A stretch of 64,000 nt of DNA from Pyxidicoccus caerfyrddinensis (GTDB taxonomy: Bacteria > Myxococcota > Myxococcia > Myxococcales > Myxococcaceae), in the NCBI RefSeq assembly GCF_010894405.1, contig NZ_JAAIYA010000003.1:682001-746000 (forward strand), written 5' to 3'. The position numbers were made by a program, and so were the translations under genes. Below are positions 42,479 through 49,572 of the stretch, piece after piece. Below the pieces are notes generated by a model. The model was not told the origin of the DNA. It saw only the letters and a program-made list of their open reading frames with translations, and did not search any database. Position 1 is the stretch's first letter. Every line of letters starts with the position of its first letter.

Positions 42479-42563
42479 AGTCCACGGTGCGCTTCCACGC
42501 CGTCTCGGCGTTGGCTCGTGAGTAGACCTCCGGGCGCGTGTCGTTGAAGAAGGCGCGGCTCAG
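42456..42563 (-). pseudogene. C-terminal remnant of a dienelactone hydrolase-type gene
   Basis: The last 35 codons read 'RAFFNDTRPEVYSRANAETA' then 'WKRTVDFLHAKPG' and a stop. The AFFNDTRPxVY...AWxRTxxFL pattern is the C-terminus of dienelactone hydrolases, where the His before AFFN is a catalytic residue; here that His is replaced by Arg. Upstream the frame becomes antisense to the PilZ gene, whose stop is at 42568, and no start or catalytic Cys region exists. It is a truncated relic left at a rearrangement junction. Confidence 0.6.
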
Positions 42564-42567
42564 TGGC

Positions 42568-42903
42568 TCAGGTGAACCAGCGCACGAGCCGCTTGCCCTG
42601 CATCTTCCGGTACTCCTGCAGGCGGCGGCGGAACTCCTCGGTGACGTGCGTGAAGCGCACGCCGTAGCGCCCCCGCATGCGCTCACCCGCCGCGCGCCGC
42701 GTCCACACCACTTCACCCTGGAAGGGCAGCTCCGACTCGCCCACGGCGATGGAGCCTTCGATGGGCGTGCCCGGCTTCAGCGGCTGGAGCATGTCCGCGC
42801 AGAAGCCGCCCTCGGACACATCATGCGTGTAGACAGGCAACATCCCGCGCAGCCGGACGGTGAGCCGGTGCGCGAATCGGGGGAGATTGCGTGGCAGGGG
42901 CAT
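42568..42903 (-). CDS. PilZ domain protein
   Basis: The 111-residue single-domain PilZ protein starts at ATG 42903. The c-di-GMP-binding motif RxxxR is RFAHR (9-13) and the second motif is DVSEGG (28-33), so ligand binding should be intact. 'FQGEVVWTRRAAGERMRGRYGVRFTHV' is the usual beta-barrel end. In myxobacteria such proteins link c-di-GMP to motility, polysaccharide output or development. It is divergent from the Gre factor, with 126 bp between. The stop lies 5 bp from the hydrolase remnant. Confidence 0.85.
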   Translation of the reverse strand: MPLPRNLPRFAHRLTVRLRGMLPVYTHDVSEGGFCADMLQPLKPGTPIEGSIAVGESELPFQGEVVWTRRAAGERMRGRYGVRFTHVTEEFRRRLQEYRKMQGKRLVRWFT

Positions 42904-43029
42904 GTCCGTGATTCTGCCATTTTTCACATTAGGCAGAAAAGAGGGCCGCCCACTGGACGGGCAGGCGTCCACGGCGGGGGCTACAAATCCCTGGAAGGAC
43001 TGAGGAATCTCTCAAGGGTGGAGGCAGGC

Positions 43030-43533
43030 ATGTCGAAGGCATTCACCAAGGAGGACGCGGGCGGGGACGAGGGGCTCCTGCCCGCACGGCCGCGTCCGGC
43101 GTCGGGGGAGAAGCGCTACATCACTCCGGAGGGCTACCGGGCCCTGCAGGAGGAATTGCTCGCCACGCAGGGGCCGGACACCGGGGCGGCGGGGCTGACG
43201 CCGCTGGAGCTGGGCACGCGGCGCAAGGAGCGGGAGCGGCGCGCGCGGGAGCTGGCGGCGGTGCTGGAGGAAGTGCGCGTCGTGGAGCCGGACGGGGCGC
43301 AGGAGGGCCGCGTCTTCTTCGGCGCATGGGTGGAATTGGAGGACGAGGACGGAAGCCGCGTGCGCTACCGCATCGTCGGGCCGGACGAGGCGGACGTGAA
43401 GGCGGGCCGGTTGAGCGTGGAGTCGCCGCTGGCGCGCGCGCTCCTGGGCAAGGAGGTGGGCGAGTCCGTGCTGGTGGAGCGGCCGCGCGGCGCGGTGGAG
43501 TACACGGTGACGCGGGTGGACTACGTGACGTGA
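43030..43533 (+). CDS. GreA/GreB-type transcription factor lacking the acidic tip
   Basis: The 167-residue protein starts at ATG 43030 with GGAGG about 6 nt upstream. The N-terminal 'RYITPEGYRALQEELLATQG' is the first helix of the Gre coiled coil. The C-terminal FKBP-like domain is clear (99-165; 'VELEDEDGSRVRYRIVGPDEADVKAGRLSVESPLARALLG' region). The loop that normally holds the catalytic D-L-S-E-N acidic motif is replaced by 'GAAGLTPLELGTRRKERERR' (52-71). It may therefore compete for the RNA polymerase secondary channel without stimulating transcript cleavage, as Gfh1-like proteins do. Confidence 0.82.
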   Translation: MSKAFTKEDAGGDEGLLPARPRPASGEKRYITPEGYRALQEELLATQGPDTGAAGLTPLELGTRRKERERRARELAAVLEEVRVVEPDGAQEGRVFFGAWVELEDEDGSRVRYRIVGPDEADVKAGRLSVESPLARALLGKEVGESVLVERPRGAVEYTVTRVDYVT

Positions 43534-43617
43534 GCGTGGCGTGCACAAAAGCAGGTGGGGTGACGTGCCTCCGGTTATGTTGCGCGACCTTCAATTCCTG
43601 CTTCGTGGAGCCTACAA

Positions 43618-44526
43618 ATGAGAAGTCTCCTGGCCGTCCTGGTGGCGATTCCCTCGGTGGCGCTGGCGCAGCTCCCGGACCCGGCGAAGGGGAACGTGAC
43701 GAGCGAGCCTGTCGCCGGCAACGTGCACATGCTGACGGGCGTGGGCGGCAACATCGGCGTGTCGGTGGGCCCGGACGGCCTGCTCATCGTCGACGACCAG
43801 TTCGAGGTACTGGCCCCGAAAATCAACAAGGCCCTCGACAAGCTGAGCAAGGCGAAGATTTCGTACGTGCTGAACACGCACTACCACTTCGACCACACGG
43901 GCAGTAACGGCGTGTTCGGCCGCGAGGGCCGCATCGTCGCGCAGCGCGAGGTGCGCACGCGCCTGATTGCCGGCGTGGACATGGGCCCCATGGGCAAGAT
44001 TCCTCCCGCGAAGAAGGAGGCCCTCCCGGTCATCACCTACGACACGGGCATGTCCCTCTACTTCAACGGCGAGGAGATTCGCCTGACGCACCTGCCCGCG
44101 GGCCACACGGACGGCGACTCGCTGGTGTACTTCGCGGGCTCCAACGTGCTGCACATGGGCGACCACTTCTTCGTGGGCTCGTTCCCGTTCATCGACCTGA
44201 ATAGCGGGGGCTCGGTGGAGGGCTACCTGGCCAACATCGAGAAGGTGCTGGCGACGCTGCCGCAGGGCGTGAAGATCATCCCCGGCCACGGTCCGCTGGC
44301 GGGCCGCGCGGAGCTGGAGAGCTTCGTGGCGGCCATCCGCGAGTCCGTGTCGCTGGTGCGCACGAAGCGCGAGGCCGGCAAGACGCTGGCGCAGGTGAAG
44401 GCCGAGGGCCTGCCGGAGAAGTTCAAGCCCTGGGGCGCCGGCTTCGTCAACCAGGACATGTGGCTGGAGACGGTGTTCACCAGCCTGGACAAGGGCGCGA
44501 AGAAGGTGAGCGCGCCCACGCCGTAG
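43618..44526 (+). CDS. Secreted metallo-beta-lactamase fold hydrolase
   Basis: The 302-residue protein starts at ATG 43618 with a signal peptide (LLAVLVAIPSVALAQ). The zinc motif HYHFDH (88-93) is intact, as are 'LPAGHTDGDSLVYF', 'VLHMGDHFF' and 'IIPGHGPLA'. It is probably a periplasmic hydrolase of the broad MBL family (quorum-lactone, beta-lactam or other esters); subclass B3 or lactonase activity cannot be told apart from reading alone. A good terminator follows. Confidence 0.85.
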   Translation: MRSLLAVLVAIPSVALAQLPDPAKGNVTSEPVAGNVHMLTGVGGNIGVSVGPDGLLIVDDQFEVLAPKINKALDKLSKAKISYVLNTHYHFDHTGSNGVFGREGRIVAQREVRTRLIAGVDMGPMGKIPPAKKEALPVITYDTGMSLYFNGEEIRLTHLPAGHTDGDSLVYFAGSNVLHMGDHFFVGSFPFIDLNSGGSVEGYLANIEKVLATLPQGVKIIPGHGPLAGRAELESFVAAIRESVSLVRTKREAGKTLAQVKAEGLPEKFKPWGAGFVNQDMWLETVFTSLDKGAKKVSAPTP

Positions 44527-44546
44527 TCGTCAGCTGAGTCAGTGCC

Positions 44547-44583
44547 CGGGGCTCACCGCGACGCGGTGGGCCCCGTTTCATTT
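44547..44583 (+). terminator. Rho-independent-type terminator between convergent genes
   Basis: CGGGGCTCACCGC (44547-44559) pairs with GCGGTGGGCCCCG (44563-44575), one mismatch, a 3-nt loop, followed by TTTCATTT. It ends transcription of the metallo-hydrolase and may also act on the opposite strand for the methyltransferase. Confidence 0.7.
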
Positions 44584-45294
44584 CCGCGTGGCGATGACGG
44601 TGCTGAGCGGCGTGAAGGGCTCGGGGAGGATGCCGTCGCGCACCTCGACGGTGAAGCCCTCCGCTTCCAACAGGGCGCGGGCGCGAGGCACCAGGAACGT
44701 CAGGTAGTACATGACGAACGGCGGTCGCCAGAGCGCGTTGCGCACGCGCATGGCGGCGTTGAAGCCCTTGGCCAGCCAGAAGCCCGGGTGGAGCTTCGAG
44801 GGCGGATGTGACGTGACGAAGACGAAGCGGCCGCCGGGGCGCAGCGCCCGGGCGATGCCGCGCACCAGCCGGGGCTCGTCCTCCTCGAGGATGTGGCCGA
44901 AGGCGCCGAAGCTGGTGACGACGTCGAACTCGCTGTGGAACGGAAGCTCCAGCGCGTCGCCGCGAGTGAATTCGAAGCGTGCGTCACCGGGTGCGCCGGA
45001 GAGGCGGCGGCTGGCCTCCTCGAGCATGCCCTGGCTGAGGTCGAAGCCGACGACGCGCTCGCGGGCGAGGGGCCGGAGGAAGCGCATCGCGGCGCCGGTG
45101 CCGCAGCACACGTCGAGCGCACTGCCGACGGAGCCGGGCGGCCCGAACTGCTCAATCGCGGCCTTGAGGACGGGGTCCGGGGTGCGGAAGGGCGTGTAGT
45201 CGAACTTGGGGGCGAGCAAATCGTACCCACGCTCGACGGAGGAGAGCGCCTGTTTGGCCAGCTCCTGGAAGGTGGGCCCTTGGCGGTGGAACAT
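44578..45294 (-). CDS. SAM-dependent methyltransferase (class I)
   Basis: The 238-residue protein starts at ATG 45294. SAM-binding motif I is 'ALDVCCGTGAAMRFL', with 'VVGFDLSQGMLEEASRR' (post-I), 'DVVTSFGAFGHI' and 'RALRPGGRFVFVTSHPPS'. It resembles UbiE/menaquinone-type methyltransferases. The N-terminal 'LSSVERGYDLLAPKFDYTPFRTP' is also of this type. The substrate is unknown. It is divergent from the lipoprotein operon at 45417. Confidence 0.85.
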   Translation of the reverse strand: MFHRQGPTFQELAKQALSSVERGYDLLAPKFDYTPFRTPDPVLKAAIEQFGPPGSVGSALDVCCGTGAAMRFLRPLARERVVGFDLSQGMLEEASRRLSGAPGDARFEFTRGDALELPFHSEFDVVTSFGAFGHILEEDEPRLVRGIARALRPGGRFVFVTSHPPSKLHPGFWLAKGFNAAMRVRNALWRPPFVMYYLTFLVPRARALLEAEGFTVEVRDGILPEPFTPLSTVIATRK

Positions 45295-45416
45295 GGTGCC
45301 CTCGCATGTAGCGCATCTTCGGCCGGTGCAGGGGGCGCGGTGGTGGAAGTGGAAGGTGGACGACGCGAGCCCGGGCGGGGCGCGAGGCGGGGAGGATGGG
45401 TTAGGCTGCACGCCCC

Positions 45417-46529
45417 ATGCGCCGTGCCGCCGCGGTCGCCTTCCTGGCGCTCCTCTCCGTGTCCTGCCGTGACGAGCGGCTCGTGCCTTCGCTGCCGCCG
45501 GGCTACCACGTGGACACGTACGCGCAGCGCTCCGCCTCGGCGGTGGACGTGCTGTGGGTGGTGGATGATTCGGGCTCCATGGCGCCGAGGCAGGAGGCGC
45601 TGGCGCGCAACTTCCAGGCGTTCATCGCGCTGTTCCGCGAGGGGCGCATCGACTTCCGGATGGGCGTGGCGACGACGGACATCTTCACGCGTCCGGGAGA
45701 GCTGGTGGGCGAGCCGCGAGTGCTGGCCCCGGACACGCCGGAGCTGGAGCGGGCGTTCGCGGACAGCGTGAGGGTGGGCACGCAGGGCAGCGCGTATGAG
45801 GCCGGCCTGGAGGCGGCGAGCCGCGTGCTGGAGCGCCAGGCGCGCGAGAACGCGCCGGTGCTGGAGGCGCGCGCCGCGTGCGAGTCGGGCTGTGCGTCGT
45901 CGGAAGCCTGCCGCGAGGAATGCGCGAAGGCGCATCCGGTGCCCTTCCTGCGTCCCGGGGCGTGGCTGTACCTGGCCTTCGTGACGGACGAGGACGACCG
46001 CTCGCCGCACGACGTGCGCACGTACTGGCGGATGTTCGAGCAGGCGAAGGGGATTGGGAATGATGGGACGGTGGTGGCGTCGGCCATCATCGGAGACGTG
46101 CCGGCGAACGGGTGCGGCGCGGAGCCGGGGACGCGCTACGCGGAGCTGGTGAGGCTCACGGGGGGCGAGGTGGGGAGCATCTGCGACGCGGATTTCGCGG
46201 ACACGCTGCGCACGCTGGCGACGAGCGCGGTGGGCCTGCGGCGCACGTTCGCGCTGGAGCAGGCCCCGAAGGTGGAGACGCTCCGGGTGCGCGTGCGCCA
46301 TCCGTGTGGCACGGCACAGGAGTCACTCCAGGGTTGCGAGTCCGTGGACCGCACTGCCTGCGAGAAGCAGTCGGCGGAGGCGTTGGACGCGGTGTGCACG
46401 CCGGTGCAGGGCGGGGCGGATGGATGGACGTACGAGCCGGCGAGGCGGGTGGTCTTCTTCGCGGGTGACTCCGTTCCGGGGCTCGGCACGAGGGTGGAGT
46501 TGGAATACGTGGAGGAGGACGCGTCGTGA
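45417..46529 (+). CDS. VWA-like lipoprotein, first gene of a five-lipoprotein operon
   Basis: The 370-residue protein starts at ATG 45417; a lipobox ends at Cys17 (LLSVSC). A von Willebrand A-like domain starts with 'AVDVLWVVDDSGSMAPRQ', giving the MIDAS D50-S52-S54 metal site. A Cys-rich insertion ('CESGCASSEACREEC') lies near 160-175 and 'VTDEDDRSPHDVRTYWR' further on. The C-terminus is beta-rich with paired Cys. The VWA fold binds protein ligands through a metal, and this protein is probably displayed on the cell surface. The next gene overlaps its stop as GTGA with GGAGGA upstream, so translation is coupled. Confidence 0.75.
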   Translation: MRRAAAVAFLALLSVSCRDERLVPSLPPGYHVDTYAQRSASAVDVLWVVDDSGSMAPRQEALARNFQAFIALFREGRIDFRMGVATTDIFTRPGELVGEPRVLAPDTPELERAFADSVRVGTQGSAYEAGLEAASRVLERQARENAPVLEARAACESGCASSEACREECAKAHPVPFLRPGAWLYLAFVTDEDDRSPHDVRTYWRMFEQAKGIGNDGTVVASAIIGDVPANGCGAEPGTRYAELVRLTGGEVGSICDADFADTLRTLATSAVGLRRTFALEQAPKVETLRVRVRHPCGTAQESLQGCESVDRTACEKQSAEALDAVCTPVQGGADGWTYEPARRVVFFAGDSVPGLGTRVELEYVEEDAS

Positions 46530-48094
46530 GGCGTCGCTGCGACACGTCTCCACTGGCGTCGTGCGCCCGTGTTCTCCACAAGTTGTTCAGCTCGTTTGAG
46601 GCGCCTCGCGCGAATGCGGAACAGCACCTGGTGTCGCGTGCTCGCGTTCTCCACAAGTTGCCCATCCTGCTCCTCGCGCTCCTCTGCCTCCTCGGAGCCG
46701 CGTGTGGCGGAGACGGGCCCGCGCGCCCGGTGCTTCCCCGCTGGGTTGCTCCGGAGCCGACGCTCGACTTCGGCCCGGTGCCCGCGCTGAACGAGCGCAC
46801 GGTGACGCTGCCGCTGGTGAACGCGGGCCGCGCATCGCTGCGAGTCCTCGGAGTCACGGTGCGCGAAGCGGAGACCCCCTTTCGCGTGGTCTCCGCGCCG
46901 CAAGAAGTCGCCGCGCAGAGCGAGGCCCCCGTGACACTGGCCTTCGTCCCTCCACGCGAGGCGGCCTACACGGCGACGCTGGAGCTGCACACGGACGACC
47001 CGGAGCAGGGCGCGGTGGAGGTCTCACTCCGGGGAGAGGGCCGCACCGCAGCCAGTATCGAAGTGGACCCGCAGCAGCTCGACTTCGGCCGGGTGTCGGA
47101 AGGAAGCGCTGCGGTGCGGACCTTCACGGTGCGCTCGCGGGGCAGCGCTCCTCTGGTCCTGGAGGAAATCGGGCTCACGAGCGACACCCCCGCCACCTTC
47201 GAGCTGCTCGGCTCGACGCGAACCCCGGCGGTGCTGGACACCGGCACCGAGGTCCCCATCACCGTGCGCTACACCATGCTCGTGGGGTCCATGTCCGAGC
47301 CCACGAACGGCACCCTGCGCCTGCGCACCACGGACCCCGACCACCGCGAGGCCACGGTGCCGCTGCGCGGAGGAATGAACCGCGCGCCCGTCCCTGTGAT
47401 GGCACCGCTGGGAGCCAGTGCACCGGGTCAGGAGGTGACGCTCGACGCAACGGGCTCGCAGGACCCGGATGGAGACACACCGCTCACGTATCAATGGACC
47501 CTCCGCCAGCGGCCCGTGGGTTCCCAGGCCGCCATCGCCCAGGCGGGAGCAGCAAGCACCGTGCTGCGGTTGGACCCGCTGGTTCCAGGCGAGTACGAGG
47601 TGGAGCTGCACGTGACGGATGCGGCGGGGGCTCGGAGCCTCCAGCCCGCGACGGCCCGCGTGGTGGCGGTGCCCGCGCAGCGACTGCTGGTGGAGGTGTC
47701 CTGGAACAACGCGCTGACGGACCTGGACCTGCACGTGCTGCGCGGGGCGGATGTGGTGTTGGGCTCCGCGCCGGATGACTGTCATTACGCGAATCCGCGT
47801 CCGGACTGGGGAGCACCCGGCCCGCTGGACGACCCGGAGCTGCTGCGCGACCGGCTGACGGGCTACGGGCCGGAGGTGTTCGGCTACGAGAGCCCCGTGT
47901 CCGGGACGTACCGCGTGGCGGTGGTGCTGGCTCGGGGGAATGGAGCCGTGGACCCTCGCAGCGAGGCCACGGTGCGGGTGTACGACCGGGGCGTGCTCAA
48001 GGGCGAGTTCCGCCGCACGCTGGCGAAGCAGGGCGACGTGTGGACGGTGGCGGACGTGCAGTGGCCCGCGGGCATCGTCACGGAGGTGCCGTGA
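46526..48094 (+). CDS. HYDIN/PKD-domain lipoprotein
   Basis: This reading begins at GTG 46526 (coupled, with strong GGAGGA upstream) and gives 522 residues. The signal peptide with lipobox (LLGAAC) starts only about 45 residues in, so GTG 46631 is an alternative start. Between them is a 75-bp direct-repeat insertion. Domains: two HYDIN/ASH-like repeats ('LDFGPVPALNERTVTLPLVN', 'LDFGRVSEGSAAVRTFTVRS'), then a PKD-like domain ('VTLDATGSQDPDGDTPLTYQW'), then a C-terminal DUF2135/YfaP-like region ('VEVSWNNALTDLDLHVLRG', 'SGTYRVAVVL'). These are adhesion and scaffold folds. The TGATG overlap couples it to the next gene. Confidence 0.75.
   Translation: MRRRCDTSPLASCARVLHKLFSSFEAPRANAEQHLVSRARVLHKLPILLLALLCLLGAACGGDGPARPVLPRWVAPEPTLDFGPVPALNERTVTLPLVNAGRASLRVLGVTVREAETPFRVVSAPQEVAAQSEAPVTLAFVPPREAAYTATLELHTDDPEQGAVEVSLRGEGRTAASIEVDPQQLDFGRVSEGSAAVRTFTVRSRGSAPLVLEEIGLTSDTPATFELLGSTRTPAVLDTGTEVPITVRYTMLVGSMSEPTNGTLRLRTTDPDHREATVPLRGGMNRAPVPVMAPLGASAPGQEVTLDATGSQDPDGDTPLTYQWTLRQRPVGSQAAIAQAGAASTVLRLDPLVPGEYEVELHVTDAAGARSLQPATARVVAVPAQRLLVEVSWNNALTDLDLHVLRGADVVLGSAPDDCHYANPRPDWGAPGPLDDPELLRDRLTGYGPEVFGYESPVSGTYRVAVVLARGNGAVDPRSEATVRVYDRGVLKGEFRRTLAKQGDVWTVADVQWPAGIVTEVP
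46571..46660 (+). repeat. 75-bp-period direct repeat within the 5' coding region
   Basis: GTTCTCCACAAGTTG occurs at 46571-46585 and again at 46646-46660, with related sequence before each (GTGC(G)C..). The period of 75 bp is 25 codons, so the peptide ARVLHKL is repeated in frame without disrupting the gene. It looks like a tandem duplication or insertion of a small repeat element between the coupled start and the signal peptide. Confidence 0.7.
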
Positions 48095-49572
48095 TGGCGC
48101 GCGCACTCACACGCGTCTCGCTGCTGTTCGCCCTGTTCCTCGCGGCCTGTTCCTCCGACCCCGCGAAGCCCGTGCCCGATGCGGGCCCCGAAGTCTCCGC
48201 TTGCGAGCACCGCGACGACTGTGAGGGAGGCCAGGTCTGCGGGACGGAAGGCTTCTGCGGCCCGTGCGAGTCCAGTGGCCAGTGCCGACTGAAGGAACGC
48301 TGCGAAGCGGACGCGCGGGTCTGCACCCTCCGCGAGGGCTGGGGCACCGACTGCACGGCCAGCGCGGATTGCGAGCTCGGGATGTGGTGCCGGCAGGGAC
48401 TCTGTCGCCAGCGCGCGGACGTGGTCCTCTGTCCCTCAGGCACGCGAGGAGAGTGTCCGACAGGCCAGCGCTGCAACACGGCGAACCTCGTGTGTGAAGA
48501 GGACCTGGGCTGCGTGGAGGACGCGGACTGCGGTTTGGAGGAGCGCTGCAATACGGGGCTGCACGCCTGCGTGCCCCGCTGCAGCGAGGCCACGGAGTCC
48601 CAGGTCTGTGCCTCCGGAGAGCGCTGCGCTGAAGGCCGCTGCGTCCAGTGCGAGGCGGATGCGGAGTGCGGGCCCGGCCTTCGTTGTGACGCCGCGGGAC
48701 GCTGCGCGGCGTCCCCTCGTTGCTACTCGGACCGGGACTGCACGGTACACCTCCAGTGCCACGTGCCGAGCGGAGCATGCCTGCCCGAGCCACCGCCCTG
48801 CACCTCGGACGACGGCTGCGCGGCCGACCAACGCTGTGAAATAGGAACCGGCACCTGTGTATCGAGGGCCTGCGAGCCGGACACACTGGAGCCCAACGAC
48901 ACCATCCCCACGGCATCTCCGGTACGAGCGAGCCGATACCTTGGCCTCACGCTCTGCCCGGACGACGTGGACCACTTCTCCATCGCGTTGGAGCGAGGTG
49001 ACCAGCTCGGGGTGAACGTGGAGGCGGACGCCTTCGCGGAGCCAGCCTTCACCACCACGCTCCAGGACGCGAGCGGAAGGGTGCTCGCTTCGGGACACTT
49101 CCTGGCGACGCATGTCGCGGCGGTCCCCGGCACATACACCGTGCGCATCGCGGCGCGGAGCAGTGCGGCGCGAGCGTACGACGTGGGCTTCTTCCTCTCA
49201 CGGGGAACACCGTGCGACGACGACTCCCACGAGCCCAATGACACTCCCGCTACGGCGACAGCCCTGACGGCGGGCCTGTCGCTGGAAGGGATGCTGTGTC
49301 CGCAAGACCAGGACCACTTCCGTCTCACCGTGCCGGAGGGGCAGGGCGTGCGGGTGTCACTGTCGAACTACGTCGCCGCGGACGGCTTGCTACGCCTGTG
49401 TCTCCTCGAAGGAGCGGACCCCCACGAGCTGGGCTGCTCCACCGAGGCCAACGGAGCGACGGTCTCACTGCCCACCTCCATCGCAGGAGGAAAGACGCTC
49501 ACCGCGCGAGTCACCGGAGCCGATGCGCGCACTGCGAATGGCTACACCCTCCGCGCGGAGCTGCTGCCATGA
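48094..49572 (+). CDS. Cys-rich lipoprotein with PPC domains
   Basis: The 492-residue protein starts at ATG 48094 (TGATG overlap, CGGAGG upstream); a lipobox ends at Cys19. Residues about 35-265 hold many CxxDxDC-type Cys modules ('CEHRDDCEGGQVCGTEGFC', 'CVEDADCGLEERCNTGLHAC'), similar in style to the TraA stalk. The C-terminal half has two PPC (bacterial pre-peptidase) domains marked by 'LEPNDTIPTASPV' and 'HEPNDTPATATAL', each with 'DVDHFSIAL/DQDHFRLTV'-type motifs. It is probably a surface-exposed stalk plus adhesion modules. ATGA coupling to the next gene. Confidence 0.8.
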   Translation: MARALTRVSLLFALFLAACSSDPAKPVPDAGPEVSACEHRDDCEGGQVCGTEGFCGPCESSGQCRLKERCEADARVCTLREGWGTDCTASADCELGMWCRQGLCRQRADVVLCPSGTRGECPTGQRCNTANLVCEEDLGCVEDADCGLEERCNTGLHACVPRCSEATESQVCASGERCAEGRCVQCEADAECGPGLRCDAAGRCAASPRCYSDRDCTVHLQCHVPSGACLPEPPPCTSDDGCAADQRCEIGTGTCVSRACEPDTLEPNDTIPTASPVRASRYLGLTLCPDDVDHFSIALERGDQLGVNVEADAFAEPAFTTTLQDASGRVLASGHFLATHVAAVPGTYTVRIAARSSAARAYDVGFFLSRGTPCDDDSHEPNDTPATATALTAGLSLEGMLCPQDQDHFRLTVPEGQGVRVSLSNYVAADGLLRLCLLEGADPHELGCSTEANGATVSLPTSIAGGKTLTARVTGADARTANGYTLRAELLP

